Below are positions 28,286-37,552 of a stretch of DNA of 64,000 nucleotides, piece by piece. The stretch is taken from contig NZ_BCUF01000016.1 in assembly GCF_001591145.1 (NCBI RefSeq), positions 1 through 64,000 on the forward strand, written 5' to 3'. A program made the position numbers and the translations under genes. Under the pieces are notes generated by a model that ran no database searches, had not been told where the DNA came from, and was given only the letters and a program-made list of their open reading frames with translations. This DNA is from Vibrio harveyi NBRC 15634 = ATCC 14126 = KCTC 12724 (GTDB lineage Bacteria; Pseudomonadota; Gammaproteobacteria; Enterobacterales; Vibrionaceae). How positions within the stretch are numbered: position 1 is the stretch's first letter; each line of letters begins with the position of its first letter.

Positions 28286-28525
28286 CTATTTATTTTTCAT
28301 CGGAATTTCGACTAATTGAATCAGTTCATTTTGTTCTTCATCTGTCAAAGTGGAGTGCACATAAATGAAGTTTCTAGGTGAATTACCAAGTCCTTTTGGG
28401 AGTAGAACGTATTCGTCATCGCCAAAGCACACTGTTGGTGTAAATTTGATTGTGTTGAGTGTTGTTGTGATTTCCTCTAAGTGATGAGCACCACCGAGAA
28501 AAATCACACGGCATGTCTTATCCAT
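28286..28525 (-). CDS. Small unknown protein A1 of the paralogous cluster
   Basis: 79 residues, paralogue of A2 (27429-27689) with the same VIFLGG..H opening, TTLNTIKF, DDEYVLLPKGLGN and PRNFIYVH blocks. An AGGAG ribosome site precedes its ATG at the same distance as for A2. First gene of module 1, followed by B. Function unknown; the strong family conservation and duplication argue that it is a real gene. Confidence 0.65.
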   Translation of the reverse strand: MDKTCRVIFLGGAHHLEEITTTLNTIKFTPTVCFGDDEYVLLPKGLGNSPRNFIYVHSTLTDEEQNELIQLVEIPMKNK

Positions 28526-28707
28526 AAAATTACAACTCCTTTGTAAATTTGCGGAGGGTTCAGGCTAATAGATAAAACACTCAAAAAGCGAGGTATAAAG
28601 GCTAGATAAGGTGAATTTATTGTTAAAAATTAGATTTCAAATTTGAAGCGTTACGTTGTGATTTGTTAAACGTTGCTTGATGTTGATGGATTATGTGGAG
28701 GCATGGT
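28526..28707. promoter_or_regulatory. Upstream region of module 1
   Basis: Homologous to the region upstream of A2 (see 27690-27841). The 3' end of the AEC transporter gene lies at 28708 on the same strand, so the cluster promoter is probably here. No terminator for the transporter was obvious. Confidence 0.45.
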
Positions 28708-29586
28708 TCAAGCAAGTGATAAAGCGAACGTTAGTAGCAGCGGTAGAGTAATAATGCTTAAAAAGTTGCCAAACAAGACCATAGAAGCAACGTTCAGAGG
28801 TTCGATATTGAGTCGTTCAGCAAACAAGTAGTTCATTACAGCTGGTGGCAACATGGTAAACAACACCATCATCTGTAATTGCATGATTGGCAATGGTATC
28901 AAGGTATAGATTAAGGCAAAGGCGAGTGCTCCGGTACCGAGTGATTGAAGTGTGCACCAAAGACCCACTCGAAGACCATCCCATCTTAAATGGCGCATTT
29001 GTGCTCCCAATGATAACAACATAACTGGGACGGCGGCCTGCCCAAGTAATGTGGTCGCTTCAAAAAGAGGAGACCAAATACCAATACCAGAAATGTTGAT
29101 AAGCAACGCGAGCAAAGCGGATAAGAAGATCGGCATTTTGACGATTTGTTTAAGCGGATTGCCATTACTCAGTAGCATAACGCCAAGGCTTATATGTAGG
29201 CATGCTGAAACGACAAAAAGCAATACTGCGGAGGGAAGGGCGATTTCCCCAAAGGTGTAAGTAAACAGCGGTATCGCTAAGTTACCGCTGTTTCGAAACA
29301 TGTGTGGTGGAGCCCATGCTTTGAATGATAATCCGCAAAACTTCGCGATGGGAACCATCACAATGCCAGGTACTACGACAGCAATAAGCGCGGCTAGTAG
29401 CAAGGGGACTTGCCCCATGCTGAGTGGCATACCGACAAGAGAAGAAAATACCAGTGCCGGAGTAAACACATCCATATTGATGCGATTGATTGGGCGAAAA
29501 TCGGGCTTGAGGCATCGACCAACTAAGTAACCTACGCAAACCAAGACAAAGACGGGAAATAAGATACTGATGACTTGGTGCAACAT
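28708..29586 (-). CDS. AEC-family transporter (YfdV-like)
   Basis: 292 residues with ten predicted transmembrane segments in two inverted halves, as in the auxin-efflux-carrier/bile-acid-sodium-like family. The segment MFRNSGNLAIPLF (family Asn-Gly-Asn-type motif) near residue 95 is typical. E. coli YfdV-like members are of unknown or malonate-like substrate. It stands upstream of the small-gene cluster on the same strand but 180 bases away. Confidence 0.85.
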   Translation of the reverse strand: MLHQVISILFPVFVLVCVGYLVGRCLKPDFRPINRINMDVFTPALVFSSLVGMPLSMGQVPLLLAALIAVVVPGIVMVPIAKFCGLSFKAWAPPHMFRNSGNLAIPLFTYTFGEIALPSAVLLFVVSACLHISLGVMLLSNGNPLKQIVKMPIFLSALLALLINISGIGIWSPLFEATTLLGQAAVPVMLLSLGAQMRHLRWDGLRVGLWCTLQSLGTGALAFALIYTLIPLPIMQLQMMVLFTMLPPAVMNYLFAERLNIEPLNVASMVLFGNFLSIITLPLLLTFALSLA

Positions 29587-30112
29587 GGCGGCTCTTTCGC
29601 GTGGTGAAAACAGGGATAAACAGTAACAACCTTTCAGTTAACCGTCATGGAGCAATCAATAGAATTTTGTCGCTGTTCAAGCTTTCATGCTCCTAGTGTC
29701 ACGCTATATCTGAATAACAAGTCTGCTAAATAGGACCGACCAGATCTATTTTCAAACGTACTCAACTTACTGAAAAGGTAAGAAGTTTTGTGTCAATTGT
29801 TTGTAAAGTAGCCAGTATCTGACATTTTTATTAAATAGTGATTAATGTTGTTTTGAGTTTTAAATCTAGTAATTTGAACTGGATATTTTTGCCGTTGGAG
29901 AGGGAATTAAAGGAAAATCTGGAAATGGTGGTGGGTAAACTATCTGCGTGGTGCAACATTCCGTATATTAGCAAAGAAAAAAGTTGGCGAAAATCATAAG
30001 CTTGGCATACACTTCCTGATGTAACCCCGATATGTTGTTGAATTGGTAGGGTAAAACTGCTCTGGCGCTACACTAAGGTAGCATTGTTTAACATAGCTTT
30101 GAGGAAAGTTTT
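29587..30112. other. 526-base gap between AEC transporter and ihfA
   Basis: No gene, RNA or clear repeat was recognised. It must hold divergent promoters for the transporter and ihfA. The last 60 bases include GAGGAAAG, the ihfA ribosome site. No confident -35/-10 pair was picked. Confidence 0.4.
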
Positions 30113-30409
30113 ATGGCGCTCACAAAAGCCGAACTTGCAGAAAACCTGTTTGATAAATTGGGATTTAGTAAACGGGACGCCAAGGAAACGGTGGAAGTGT
30201 TCTTTGAAGAGATTCGTAAGGCACTAGAAAGTGGCGAACAGGTAAAACTGTCAGGTTTTGGTAACTTTGACCTTCGTGACAAGAATGAACGACCTGGTCG
30301 TAACCCGAAAACTGGCGAAGATATTCCTATTACTGCTCGACGTGTCGTTACGTTCCGCCCGGGTCAGAAGTTGAAAGCTCGCGTAGAGAACCTAAAGACC
30401 GACCAGTAA
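30113..30409 (+). CDS. ihfA: Integration host factor alpha subunit
   Basis: 98-residue DNA-bending protein that pairs with IhfB and acts in replication, recombination and transcription. Motifs: [17 protein letters not shown] at the N-terminus and the beta-arm [20 protein letters not shown], including the Pro at the arm tip. GAGGAAAG precedes the ATG. In E. coli it follows pheT; here it has its own promoter region and terminator 4.4 kb further on. relV is its downstream convergent neighbour, as in V. cholerae. Confidence 0.97.
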   Translation: MALTKAELAENLFDKLGFSKRDAKETVEVFFEEIRKALESGEQVKLSGFGNFDLRDKNERPGRNPKTGEDIPITARRVVTFRPGQKLKARVENLKTDQ

Positions 30410-30428
30410 GCCATGTAACATGGAATGA

Positions 30429-30453
30429 GACCACGCTTTGTCGTGGTCTTTTT
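30429..30453 (+). terminator. Terminator after ihfA
   Basis: GACCACG and CGTGGTC form a 7-bp stem around CTTTGT and are followed by TTTTTG. Confidence 0.85.
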
Positions 30454-30487
30454 GTTTGTGGCTTTCATTACTGACTAAAGAACAAAT

Positions 30488-30515
30488 AAAAACCACCGCA
30501 ATTGCGGTGGTTTTT
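30488..30515 (-). terminator. Bidirectional terminator between ihfA and relV
   Basis: A 12-bp perfect stem including the A/T tails, AAAAACCACCGC/GCGGTGGTTTTT with loop AATT. Symmetric ends make it effective on both strands. It lies about 38 bases beyond the relV stop. Confidence 0.85.
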
Positions 30516-30552
30516 CAGTATTCAGGGAATCAGTTTCTAAAATACTGTTTGC

Positions 30553-31326
30553 TTAGGCTGCTTCTAGGTGCGTCGTTAGGTAAGGATGCCAAGCCTCTTG
30601 ATACAAGTTTTTAGATTGAGTACGCATGTTACGAATTGATGCCATCTCGATATCATTTAGGTTACGACCTTCAACCAGAGCTTGACGTTCCAGTTTCTGA
30701 ATTTGCTCGTACAAATCATGCTCCGGACCACTTTTTACATCAGCAATCGCTTTTAGATGCAATTGGACTTCAGCAATTAGGTTGGTTTTTGGTAAACGGA
30801 CCAACAAGTTGAGATCACGATAACCAGAAGCCGTTGGTTTTTTAAAGCGGTTTTTTACTTTAACAATGGTTGTTTCGCGCTCTAACGTTTCATATACCGA
30901 CACCAAGCTTGCTACGTCATTTGCAACGATAGTTGCACGGGCTAAGTCGGTGATACGTTCTACTTGACCGTCAAGTTCGTGGGCGATTTTCTCTTCGGCG
31001 CGGTGCTGAGATTTAACGCCAGCAAAATAAGGCTGTGCGTCAGTGAGAAGGGCAGTACTCTTACAGATGGTTTCTAGCTCAAACTGCGCTTGGTGCGCTT
31101 TGCTGTAAAGTACGTCGAAATCTGAATAAGGCTGTGTTGGTTTGGAGTCGATTGACTGAATGCCATACAAACCACTAAGGCTATGTTTAAACAATTTTGA
31201 GCAAACTTCGTTTTGGCTAGCAGAACGGTCTTGCTCGTTACTCGGGACATTTGGAAGTGCGGCGAAAGCCGGCGCACGGCTTAGTACTAATAGCATCAAT
31301 GCCGTAGTACGTAGAAATAAGCTCAT
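30553..31326 (-). CDS. relV: Small alarmone synthetase RelV
   Basis: 257 residues with a (p)ppGpp synthetase (RelA/SpoT-type) domain but no hydrolase or regulatory domains. Conserved elements: RITDLARATIVAND, VKVKNRFKKPTASGYRDLNLLVRL and IAEVQLHLK. The neighbourhood next to ihfA matches V. cholerae, where RelV supports (p)ppGpp accumulation in relA spoT cells. Oddly, residues 1-23 look like a cleavable signal peptide (hydrophobic run then PAFA-A), which is unexpected for an enzyme that needs ATP and GTP. A short Ser/Gln-rich linker follows. Confidence 0.88.
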   Translation of the reverse strand: MSLFLRTTALMLLVLSRAPAFAALPNVPSNEQDRSASQNEVCSKLFKHSLSGLYGIQSIDSKPTQPYSDFDVLYSKAHQAQFELETICKSTALLTDAQPYFAGVKSQHRAEEKIAHELDGQVERITDLARATIVANDVASLVSVYETLERETTIVKVKNRFKKPTASGYRDLNLLVRLPKTNLIAEVQLHLKAIADVKSGPEHDLYEQIQKLERQALVEGRNLNDIEMASIRNMRTQSKNLYQEAWHPYLTTHLEAA

Positions 31327-31662
31327 TCACTCTCCTTAACTTGCTTGCACTTAGAAAATGGGTAACGAAAAGGTCACTAAGATTCGCAAATCAGGTACTA
31401 CCTAGTTAATGGGGTCTCTACGATAGATTCCAAGGTTGATTTTCAACCTTATGGTGGAATCGTGTTCTAGATCACCATTTTGCTTTCCTTTATTCTGACC
31501 ATCAGAACAAGGAAGGGTTCCTTCTTGAACGTTAGCCATACTAACATTGCAGTATTAACCAAAGATGAACGGCATAGACAAATTTGAAAAAATCATTAGT
31601 CTTAGCCCACAAAAGTGAAGCGCAAAGCTCGAATCCACTATCAGCCGACAAGTAGAAGAATC
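31327..31662. promoter_or_regulatory. Divergent control region between relV and tpm
   Basis: No gene in 336 bases. Two tight inverted repeats are visible: AAGGTTGA/TCAACCTT (31432-31439/31443-31450, 3-base loop) and AAGGAA/TTCCTT (31509-31514/31518-31523, 3-base loop). They could be operators or hairpins in a leader of either gene. Their roles are not known. Confidence 0.4.
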
Positions 31663-32313
31663 ATGAGAGATCAAGAATTTTGGCACAATAAATGGGCCAG
31701 TAACCAAATTGGTTTTCATCTAGAAGACGTGAACCCACTATTGCCTGCATTTTGGCAACATACGGCTGCAAAGCGTGATGATAAAGTTTTGGTGCCTCTG
31801 TGTGGTAAGTCAGAGGATTTGATTTGGTTAGCGACCAAACACGACGAAGTTCAGGGCGTTGAGCTAAGCCAAATTGCGGTAAGAGCGTTTTTTGCTGAGC
31901 ATTTTTACACACCAACGGTAACGCCTGTTAATGGTATGCACGAGTTATATCAGTTTGATGAGCTGTCGATTTATACGGGTGATTTCTTTACCGCCCCAGT
32001 ATCTAAAGCCGATATCATTTACGATCGCGCTGCGTTAGTGGCTCTTCCTAAAGAGATGCGAGCAGAATATGCTGCTCGTGTTAAGCAATTGCTAAATCCT
32101 GGCGGTCGTATCTTGTTGGTCACGTTGAACTACCCGCAAGAAGAGATGGCAGGACCTCCTTTTAGTGTTCCTGTAGAAGAGATTGAACAGTTATTTTCCG
32201 GTTATAAGATCACATGCTTAAACGTAGATCAAGCCGATGATAATCACCCTAAAATTGCCAAAAAGGGTCTGAGTCACCTCTCTGAAGAAGTGTATTTAAT
32301 TGAAAGTGAATAG
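31663..32313 (+). CDS. tpm: Thiopurine S-methyltransferase-family protein
   Basis: 216 residues from the ATG at 31663 ([11 protein letters not shown]). A longer frame from 31615 adds 16 residues unlike the family start. SAM-dependent methyltransferase motif [16 protein letters not shown], followed by a conserved VEGVELSQ-like turn ([14 protein letters not shown]), and later [10 protein letters not shown]. Bacterial TPMT-like enzymes methylate thiols and, in some species, selenium or tellurium compounds. Single gene with its own bidirectional terminator. Confidence 0.9.
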   Translation: MRDQEFWHNKWASNQIGFHLEDVNPLLPAFWQHTAAKRDDKVLVPLCGKSEDLIWLATKHDEVQGVELSQIAVRAFFAEHFYTPTVTPVNGMHELYQFDELSIYTGDFFTAPVSKADIIYDRAALVALPKEMRAEYAARVKQLLNPGGRILLVTLNYPQEEMAGPPFSVPVEEIEQLFSGYKITCLNVDQADDNHPKIAKKGLSHLSEEVYLIESE

Positions 32314-32335
32314 GGTAATCGAGTTTATACAAATT

Positions 32336-32366
32336 AAAAAGCGCAGCCAATTGGGCTGCGCTTTTT
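32336..32366 (+). terminator. Bidirectional terminator between tpm and purT
   Basis: AAAAAGCGCAGCC pairs with GGCTGCGCTTTTT around AATTG. It serves both convergent genes. Confidence 0.88.
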
Positions 32367-32390
32367 GTTTCTCTGAGTGAACTAGCGAAA

Positions 32391-33566
32391 TCAGTAAACG
32401 ATCTGTACTTTAGAAGCGCTGCTCACTGCATCTTCAATCGAATCTTCGATAGTCTTACGACGCGTTAGAACAACGCCTAAACGACGGCGACCATCGATTT
32501 CAGGCTTACCAAACAAACGAACTTGAGTTTGTGGTTGAGCCAGAGCATTGGCAAGATTATCAAAGCGAATATCTGTTGATGTACCTTGCCCTAGGATGAC
32601 AGCTGACGCGGACGGGCCGTATTGAATGATACTGTTGATTGGCATGCCAGTGAACGCACGAACATGCAGAGCAAACTCAGACATTTCCTGAGAAATCATA
32701 GTTACCATGCCAGTGTCGTGTGGACGAGGTGAAACTTCGTTGAAAATTACTTTATCACCTTTCACGAACAGCTCTACACCGAAGATGCCGTAACCACCGA
32801 GCGCATTTACGACTTTCTCCGCTGTGTATTCTGCTGCTTTAATCGCAGTATCTGACATTGCTTGTGGTTGCCACGACTCTCGGTAGTCACCATCTTCTTG
32901 ACGATGTCCAATTGGTGCGCAGAAATGGACGCCATCTTTCGCTCGTACTGTCAGCAGCGTAATTTCATAGTCGAAGTCAATAAAGCCTTCGACGATCACA
33001 CGACCAGCACCAGTACGACCGCCTTCTTGCGCGTACTCCCACGCTGCTTGCACATCTTGTTCTGTTTTGATGACGCTTTGTCCTTTACCAGACGAACTCA
33101 TCACAGGTTTTACTACACAAGGGATACCAACGTGCTCAACTGCCGCTTTAAAGTTATCAAAGTTATCTGCAAACTGATAAGGAGAAGTCGTTAAGTTTAG
33201 CTCTTCAGCTGCAAGACGACGGATGCCCTCGCGGTTCATAGTCAACTTAGTTGCTTTCGCTGTCGGAACGACGTTCACGCCTTTTTCTTCTAGCTCAACT
33301 AATTTGTCTGTTGCGATAGCTTCAATTTCCGGAACCACATAAGCAGGTTGCTCTTTCTTGATGATTTCTTCTAATGCTTTGCCATCAAGCATATCGATGA
33401 CGTAGCTGCGATGAGCGACTTGCATTGCTGGTGCGTCAGCATAACGGTCACACGCGATCACTTCTAAACCAAGACGTTGACATTCAATTGCTACTTCTTT
33501 ACCAAGCTCGCCAGAGCCCAGAAGTAATACACGGGTAGCATGAGTGCTAGTAGCAGTACCAAACAT
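32391..33566 (-). CDS. purT: Formate-dependent phosphoribosylglycinamide formyltransferase PurT
   Basis: Adds formate and ATP to GAR to form FGAR, step 3 of purine synthesis. The 391-residue ATP-grasp protein has the typical N-terminal [12 protein letters not shown], the [13 protein letters not shown] segment and the [15 protein letters not shown] nucleotide loop. A PurR box upstream fits control by purine repression. Single gene, convergent with tpm. Confidence 0.97.
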   Translation of the reverse strand: MFGTATSTHATRVLLLGSGELGKEVAIECQRLGLEVIACDRYADAPAMQVAHRSYVIDMLDGKALEEIIKKEQPAYVVPEIEAIATDKLVELEEKGVNVVPTAKATKLTMNREGIRRLAAEELNLTTSPYQFADNFDNFKAAVEHVGIPCVVKPVMSSSGKGQSVIKTEQDVQAAWEYAQEGGRTGAGRVIVEGFIDFDYEITLLTVRAKDGVHFCAPIGHRQEDGDYRESWQPQAMSDTAIKAAEYTAEKVVNALGGYGIFGVELFVKGDKVIFNEVSPRPHDTGMVTMISQEMSEFALHVRAFTGMPINSIIQYGPSASAVILGQGTSTDIRFDNLANALAQPQTQVRLFGKPEIDGRRRLGVVLTRRKTIEDSIEDAVSSASKVQIVY

Positions 33567-33633
33567 AGTGTTCCCTTACAAAATAAAGTGGTGGAAGCGA
33601 ATTTTCAGGGGATCATACTGATTTTTGCGAACG

Positions 33634-33649
33634 AAGCAAACGTTTGCGT
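33634..33649. promoter_or_regulatory. PurR box upstream of purT
   Basis: AAGCAAACGTTTGCGT (complement ACGCAAACGTTTGCTT) matches the PurR consensus ANGCAANCGNTTNCNT perfectly, 68 bases before purT. This places purT in the purine regulon. Confidence 0.85.
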
Positions 33650-33663
33650 GTGATTTTAAACAA

Positions 33664-33693
33664 TAAAAAAAGGCCCTGCGTCATGCAGAGCCT
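33664..33693 (-). terminator. Terminator after cdd
   Basis: AGGCCCTGC and GCAGAGCCT form a stem with one internal mismatch. On the minus strand it runs into seven T residues. Confidence 0.75.
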
Positions 33694-33714
33694 CTCTCAT
33701 AAGAGCATTGTGAG

Positions 33715-34602
33715 TTAAATGTTAACAAAACTCACTGGAATATCTGGGTTCAGTGCCTCTAGTGTTGATTGAGTATCGGCTAGGTGGCTGATCTTACCCT
33801 GTGAGTTTTCGACTAGTGCTGCGGCTTTGATGTCTTCAAACTGCTCGCCTGCCATCAGGATTTGAATTAAGGCAACCTGAAGTGGTGGAAGGCTAGGGTT
33901 GAACGCTGCGTTTTCTGCGTAAGCACCTTGGAATACACGACCACTATTCATCTCAAGAGCGATGCCACTTAAGTTGTTAGTGTATGGAGCGTGACTGATG
34001 TTCATCGCAGTAACTGCTTTTTGGATCAGAGTGTCGTTGTCATCGCAAGCAAACTCGTGTTTCACTTCTGCCATTAGACCTGATTGGATACCAAGATCAG
34101 CAGGACCGAATGCTTCAGGAAGATAGTCGTGTAGCGATTTTTCTTCACGCTCTGGCAATTGGATCTTTAATTCTTTCGCCGTAGTTAGCTCATTCATGAA
34201 CTGACGACAGTGACCACAAGGGCTGTAGTTAATGGTGATATCTTTAACACCACGTTCGCCTTTCATCCAAGCATGGCTAATCGCGCATTGTTCAGCATGA
34301 ACAGTTTGACCTAACTGAACACCAAAAAACTCCATGTTCGCACCGAAGTAAAGGCGACCAGATAGACCACGAACAATCGCGCCTACATAGAATTCAGAAA
34401 TCGGTGCGTAAGAAAACGCAGCGGCAAAAGGAAGTAGAGCAACACGAAGCTCTTTATCAGAAAGATTGGTAGCGTTCAGTAGCGCTTCAAACTGTTGCTC
34501 AGAAATAGTGGCATCAAAATCGTCAGAAAGGACGATAGGAGCAAGAGGTGTTGAAAGTGCTTCAGGAGCGCTTGCTAGCGCCTGTTCAATGCGACTTTTC
34601 AT
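33715..34602 (-). CDS. cdd: Cytidine deaminase (two-domain type)
   Basis: Deaminates cytidine and deoxycytidine to uridine forms for pyrimidine salvage. 295 residues, the size of the E. coli-type dimeric enzyme with a catalytic N-terminal and a broken C-terminal domain. The active-site HAEQCA and zinc-ligand SPCGHCRQ motifs are intact. Upstream, a CRP-like site suggests control by cAMP. The LrgAB-type pair lies just upstream of it on the same strand (yohJ-yohK-cdd order as in E. coli). Confidence 0.96.
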   Translation of the reverse strand: MKSRIEQALASAPEALSTPLAPIVLSDDFDATISEQQFEALLNATNLSDKELRVALLPFAAAFSYAPISEFYVGAIVRGLSGRLYFGANMEFFGVQLGQTVHAEQCAISHAWMKGERGVKDITINYSPCGHCRQFMNELTTAKELKIQLPEREEKSLHDYLPEAFGPADLGIQSGLMAEVKHEFACDDNDTLIQKAVTAMNISHAPYTNNLSGIALEMNSGRVFQGAYAENAAFNPSLPPLQVALIQILMAGEQFEDIKAAALVENSQGKISHLADTQSTLEALNPDIPVSFVNI

Positions 34603-34657
34603 GTTGAATCCTTGTTATTGCATGGACAGTTATTCTATGTGAAAGGTGGAAATGTTC

Positions 34658-34673
34658 TGTGCTTTAGATCACG
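34658..34673. promoter_or_regulatory. CRP-like site upstream of cdd
   Basis: TGTGCTTTAGATCACG has the TGTG(A)-N6-TCAC(A) layout, one mismatch per half-site, centred about 63 bases upstream of cdd. CRP control of cdd is known in E. coli. Confidence 0.5.
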
Positions 34674-34857
34674 TTAATGTGTGTAATGATAATTTACGTT
34701 ACATAATTAGAGTGAGCTCACACATGTATTCGATTTCACTAAGATTTAACGTTATCTCTGTCCCACTAATAACTATATCAACGTATATTCATACTGCGAA
34801 TTTTCTAGAGGAGATTATGACCTGCTCACTTGATAGCAAAGCAGGTCATTGAGGTTA

Positions 34858-35535
34858 TTATTGGTATAACCAAACCGCCAAAGCAAAGAAGCTTGGCGCG
34901 AGAATCGAGGTGATGATGCCACAAAGCACCAATGCAAGAGATGAGAACGCCGCGTCCCCCGGTTGTTTCTCAGCACATGTTGCGGTGCCGAGAGCGTGAG
35001 AAACAGTACCCATTGTTAGACCGCGCGCAATTGGATGCTTAATACCAATGATATTGAAGATCGGGTACGCGAGGATGGCACCAAACAAACCCACAATAAG
35101 CACTAAGATTGCCGCAACAGCTGCTTCTCCGCCTAAGTGGCTAGAGATTTCCATCGCGATAGGGGTCGTCACAGACTTACCAACCAAGCTGGCTATTAAG
35201 CTAATGTCAGCTTTAAATGCCACCGCAATGAGCGTAGCGGTAAGCATGGACATAACACTACCTAACGTGCAAGCCAGAGTGATAATGCGCCAATTGGCTT
35301 TGATTTGAGGCAGTTGTTCATAAAGTGGATATGCCAGCGCAACAACGGCGGGTTGAAGTAAAAAGCTGATGTATTCGTTGTCAGCGTAGTATGTTTCAAA
35401 TGGCACTTTCAAAAAGGTTAGCAACGGGATTAATACCGCGATACTGATCAAAAGCGGGTTAGCAATCGGATTGTTCACCTTGATTGCAATTTGGCGTGCG
35501 GCAAGGAAAACCACAATAGTGACAAGTAACCACAT
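34858..35535 (-). CDS. LrgB/CidB-family membrane protein (YohK-like)
   Basis: 225 residues with about seven membrane segments. The conserved LrgB segment GKSVTTPIAMEISSHLGG is present, and GTATCAEKQ(P)GD near residue 185 is also family-typical. Partner of the LrgA/CidA gene that ends 1 base upstream. Such pairs were proposed as holin/antiholin-like systems in Gram-positives, while some relatives transport pyruvate or glycolate; function here is uncertain. The proximity to cdd is conserved in E. coli. Confidence 0.88.
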   Translation of the reverse strand: MWLLVTIVVFLAARQIAIKVNNPIANPLLISIAVLIPLLTFLKVPFETYYADNEYISFLLQPAVVALAYPLYEQLPQIKANWRIITLACTLGSVMSMLTATLIAVAFKADISLIASLVGKSVTTPIAMEISSHLGGEAAVAAILVLIVGLFGAILAYPIFNIIGIKHPIARGLTMGTVSHALGTATCAEKQPGDAAFSSLALVLCGIITSILAPSFFALAVWLYQ

Positions 35536-35536
35536 A

Positions 35537-35911
35537 CTAGTGCTTCTCCTTCAGTAAGTAATCTAAGAACCATGCCAAGCTGACCAATACGATCAGTGAG
35601 CCGCCTACTGCACTCGCAATAATTGGCAGTGCGTTAGCCAGTAGCATATCGAAGTGTTGCATCAGACCCACGCTGATAGGCACGAATAGCAGGATCATAT
35701 AGCGGATGAATAGGGTTGCACCTGGCTTAACCCATTCCACTTTGACTAAGCCAAGGGTCATTGAGAAAAACAGCACAAGCATCCCGATGACACTTCCTGG
35801 AACAGAAATGCCAATGAATTTTTGAATGGTGTTGCCGATACCAAGTGCTCCCATGATGAGTGCGAGGGAGATGAGCAAATGGATCAGCTGTAGTAATCGA
35901 TCTTTTATCAT
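35537..35911 (-). CDS. LrgA/CidA-family membrane protein (YohJ-like)
   Basis: About 124 residues from the ATG at 35911 ([11 protein letters not shown]); a longer frame from 35938 is the alternative. Four hydrophobic segments and the family motif [11 protein letters not shown]. Forms a pair with the LrgB-type gene downstream, separated by only 1 base. See the partner for functional caution. Confidence 0.85.
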   Translation of the reverse strand: MIKDRLLQLIHLLISLALIMGALGIGNTIQKFIGISVPGSVIGMLVLFFSMTLGLVKVEWVKPGATLFIRYMILLFVPISVGLMQHFDMLLANALPIIASAVGGSLIVLVSLAWFLDYLLKEKH

Positions 35912-35969
35912 TTTGACAGCATATAAAACAACAAGCACACCCGAAGGTGCGCTTGAACAAGGTAAGAAA

Positions 35970-37391
35970 TTAGGAGGCTAGGCTCTCTACATAACGATAG
36001 ACGGATTTTAATATTGCTATCTTCTTTTCGTCACTTTCATGTTCGTGAACTAAGTTTTCTAAATTCATCATGTACTCTTCAATCTGACTTTCGAAAACTT
36101 CACGACAATGTTGTGCCCAGCGTCTTTGTTCTTGTTCATCTAATGTGCCTGCATAATGGCGAGCACGGTAACGGAAAAGCAATGGCTTGATTCGTTTATC
36201 ATCGAATTCAATGTCCAGTGCGGCTAAGTTATTCGGATCGGTTTCACGAATGATGTCCATAGCAGCGCGATCAGCAGGCGAGAAAAAGCCATCGTAAAGC
36301 TGCGTATCAACGTCATTACTCTTTTCGAATTCACGTTCTATAGAGAATAGACTAATCAGCTTCTCTCGGATCTCTGGGTGTTGGCGCAACAACGCTAAAT
36401 TGTTTAAACATTGTTGGCGGTCAATACCAATGACTTCCGCATTTTCCGCGGTTAATGTTTTTGCTGGAGCGAGAATAGGGCACTTGTTCAGATGCACTAG
36501 CTTCACTGGTACGGGCAGTAAGTCGCCCAATTCGTCACGCTTGGTGTACAAGCGTTCTTTCAGTTCTTCCGCTGAAAGTTCAAGGATCGGCTGAGGATCT
36601 TTGGCTAAATCAATCGTGATAACAGCGTTGTTGTTGGTTGGGTGCCAAGCCACAGGCACAATCCAGCTTGTGTATTGGCATTCACGCCCAAGCATGCCTG
36701 ATACATGCATCAACGGAGTCATATTGACAATATCAACCAGCTCATTGAGTTTGCGCTTGTTACGCATCGAGAAAAAGTAGTCAAATAGCTTAGGTTGGGC
36801 GGCTTTAACTTTCTTCGCCATTTCAATCGTGGCAATCACGTCGGCCATCGCATCGTGAGCATTGCTGTGTTCAATGCCATTCGCTACGGATAAATGCTCT
36901 AGCTTGAAGCTTGTAAAGCCTTCATCGTTCTCTGGCCATTCTACGCCTTCAGGACGCAGGGCGTGACATGCTCGCATCACGTCAAGCAAATCCCATCGTG
37001 AGTTGCCGTTTTGCCAGCTCCATGCGTATGGGTCGATGAAGTTTCGGTAGCAAGTGTAACGAGTGACTTCATCATCAAAACGTATGCTGTTGTAGCCAAG
37101 GCTAGTCGTCTTTGGTTTAGACAATTCAGCATGAATTTTGGCAATAAACTCAGGTTCAGGTAAGCCTTCTTGCATTGCTTTTTGTGGTGTAATACCAGTG
37201 ATCAAAGCTGCTTCTGGCGAAGGAAGGTAATCAGCAGGTGGACGACAGTACATCACCAAAGGTTCACCAATGATATTGAAGTTTTCATCAGTGCGAACGC
37301 CTGCAAACTGGCTTGGGCGGTCTTTGGCTGGACTTGTTCCCCAAGTCTCGTAATCGAAAAAGAAAAAAGTGGGCTGATTGTCTTGGTGCAT
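35970..37391 (-). CDS. sbcB: Exodeoxyribonuclease I
   Basis: Degrades single-stranded DNA 3' to 5', acting in mismatch repair and recombination control. 473 residues, the usual length. The DEDDh exonuclease motifs are visible: FFFDYETWG near residue 10, [14 protein letters not shown], and [14 protein letters not shown]. An SH3-like and an extended helical domain follow. No partner genes. Confidence 0.95.
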   Translation of the reverse strand: MHQDNQPTFFFFDYETWGTSPAKDRPSQFAGVRTDENFNIIGEPLVMYCRPPADYLPSPEAALITGITPQKAMQEGLPEPEFIAKIHAELSKPKTTSLGYNSIRFDDEVTRYTCYRNFIDPYAWSWQNGNSRWDLLDVMRACHALRPEGVEWPENDEGFTSFKLEHLSVANGIEHSNAHDAMADVIATIEMAKKVKAAQPKLFDYFFSMRNKRKLNELVDIVNMTPLMHVSGMLGRECQYTSWIVPVAWHPTNNNAVITIDLAKDPQPILELSAEELKERLYTKRDELGDLLPVPVKLVHLNKCPILAPAKTLTAENAEVIGIDRQQCLNNLALLRQHPEIREKLISLFSIEREFEKSNDVDTQLYDGFFSPADRAAMDIIRETDPNNLAALDIEFDDKRIKPLLFRYRARHYAGTLDEQEQRRWAQHCREVFESQIEEYMMNLENLVHEHESDEKKIAILKSVYRYVESLAS

Positions 37392-37482
37392 TCTGCTTAC
37401 CGTTTACGGAACCGATAGGAGTATTAGACCATTCAACGCCTTGACTCGCAACGAAAGATGCAATGTGACGTTGTGAAAATGA

Positions 37483-37520
37483 AAAAGCCGAAGTGTCACT
37501 TCCGGCTTGAAGTTTTTTAT
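37483..37520 (-). terminator. Terminator of the DUF1826 gene
   Basis: AAGCCG-AAGT pairs with ACTT-C-CGGCTT (one bulge). On the minus strand it is followed by TTTTTC. Confidence 0.75.
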
Positions 37521-37552
37521 TTGGTTAATGCTTGGACAATCGCTGATTTTTA

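Noticed and set aside
34735..34850. Second CRP site at the GTGAGCTCAC palindrome
   Set aside because: CRP sites need a 6-base spacer between TGTGA and TCACA; this palindrome has only two bases between half-sites.
34646..34852. A plus-strand frame upstream of cdd, ending in a hairpin
   Set aside because: It overlaps the likely promoter and CRP-like region and has no recognisable features. A short in-frame start with GAGGAG near 34817 gives only 11 residues.
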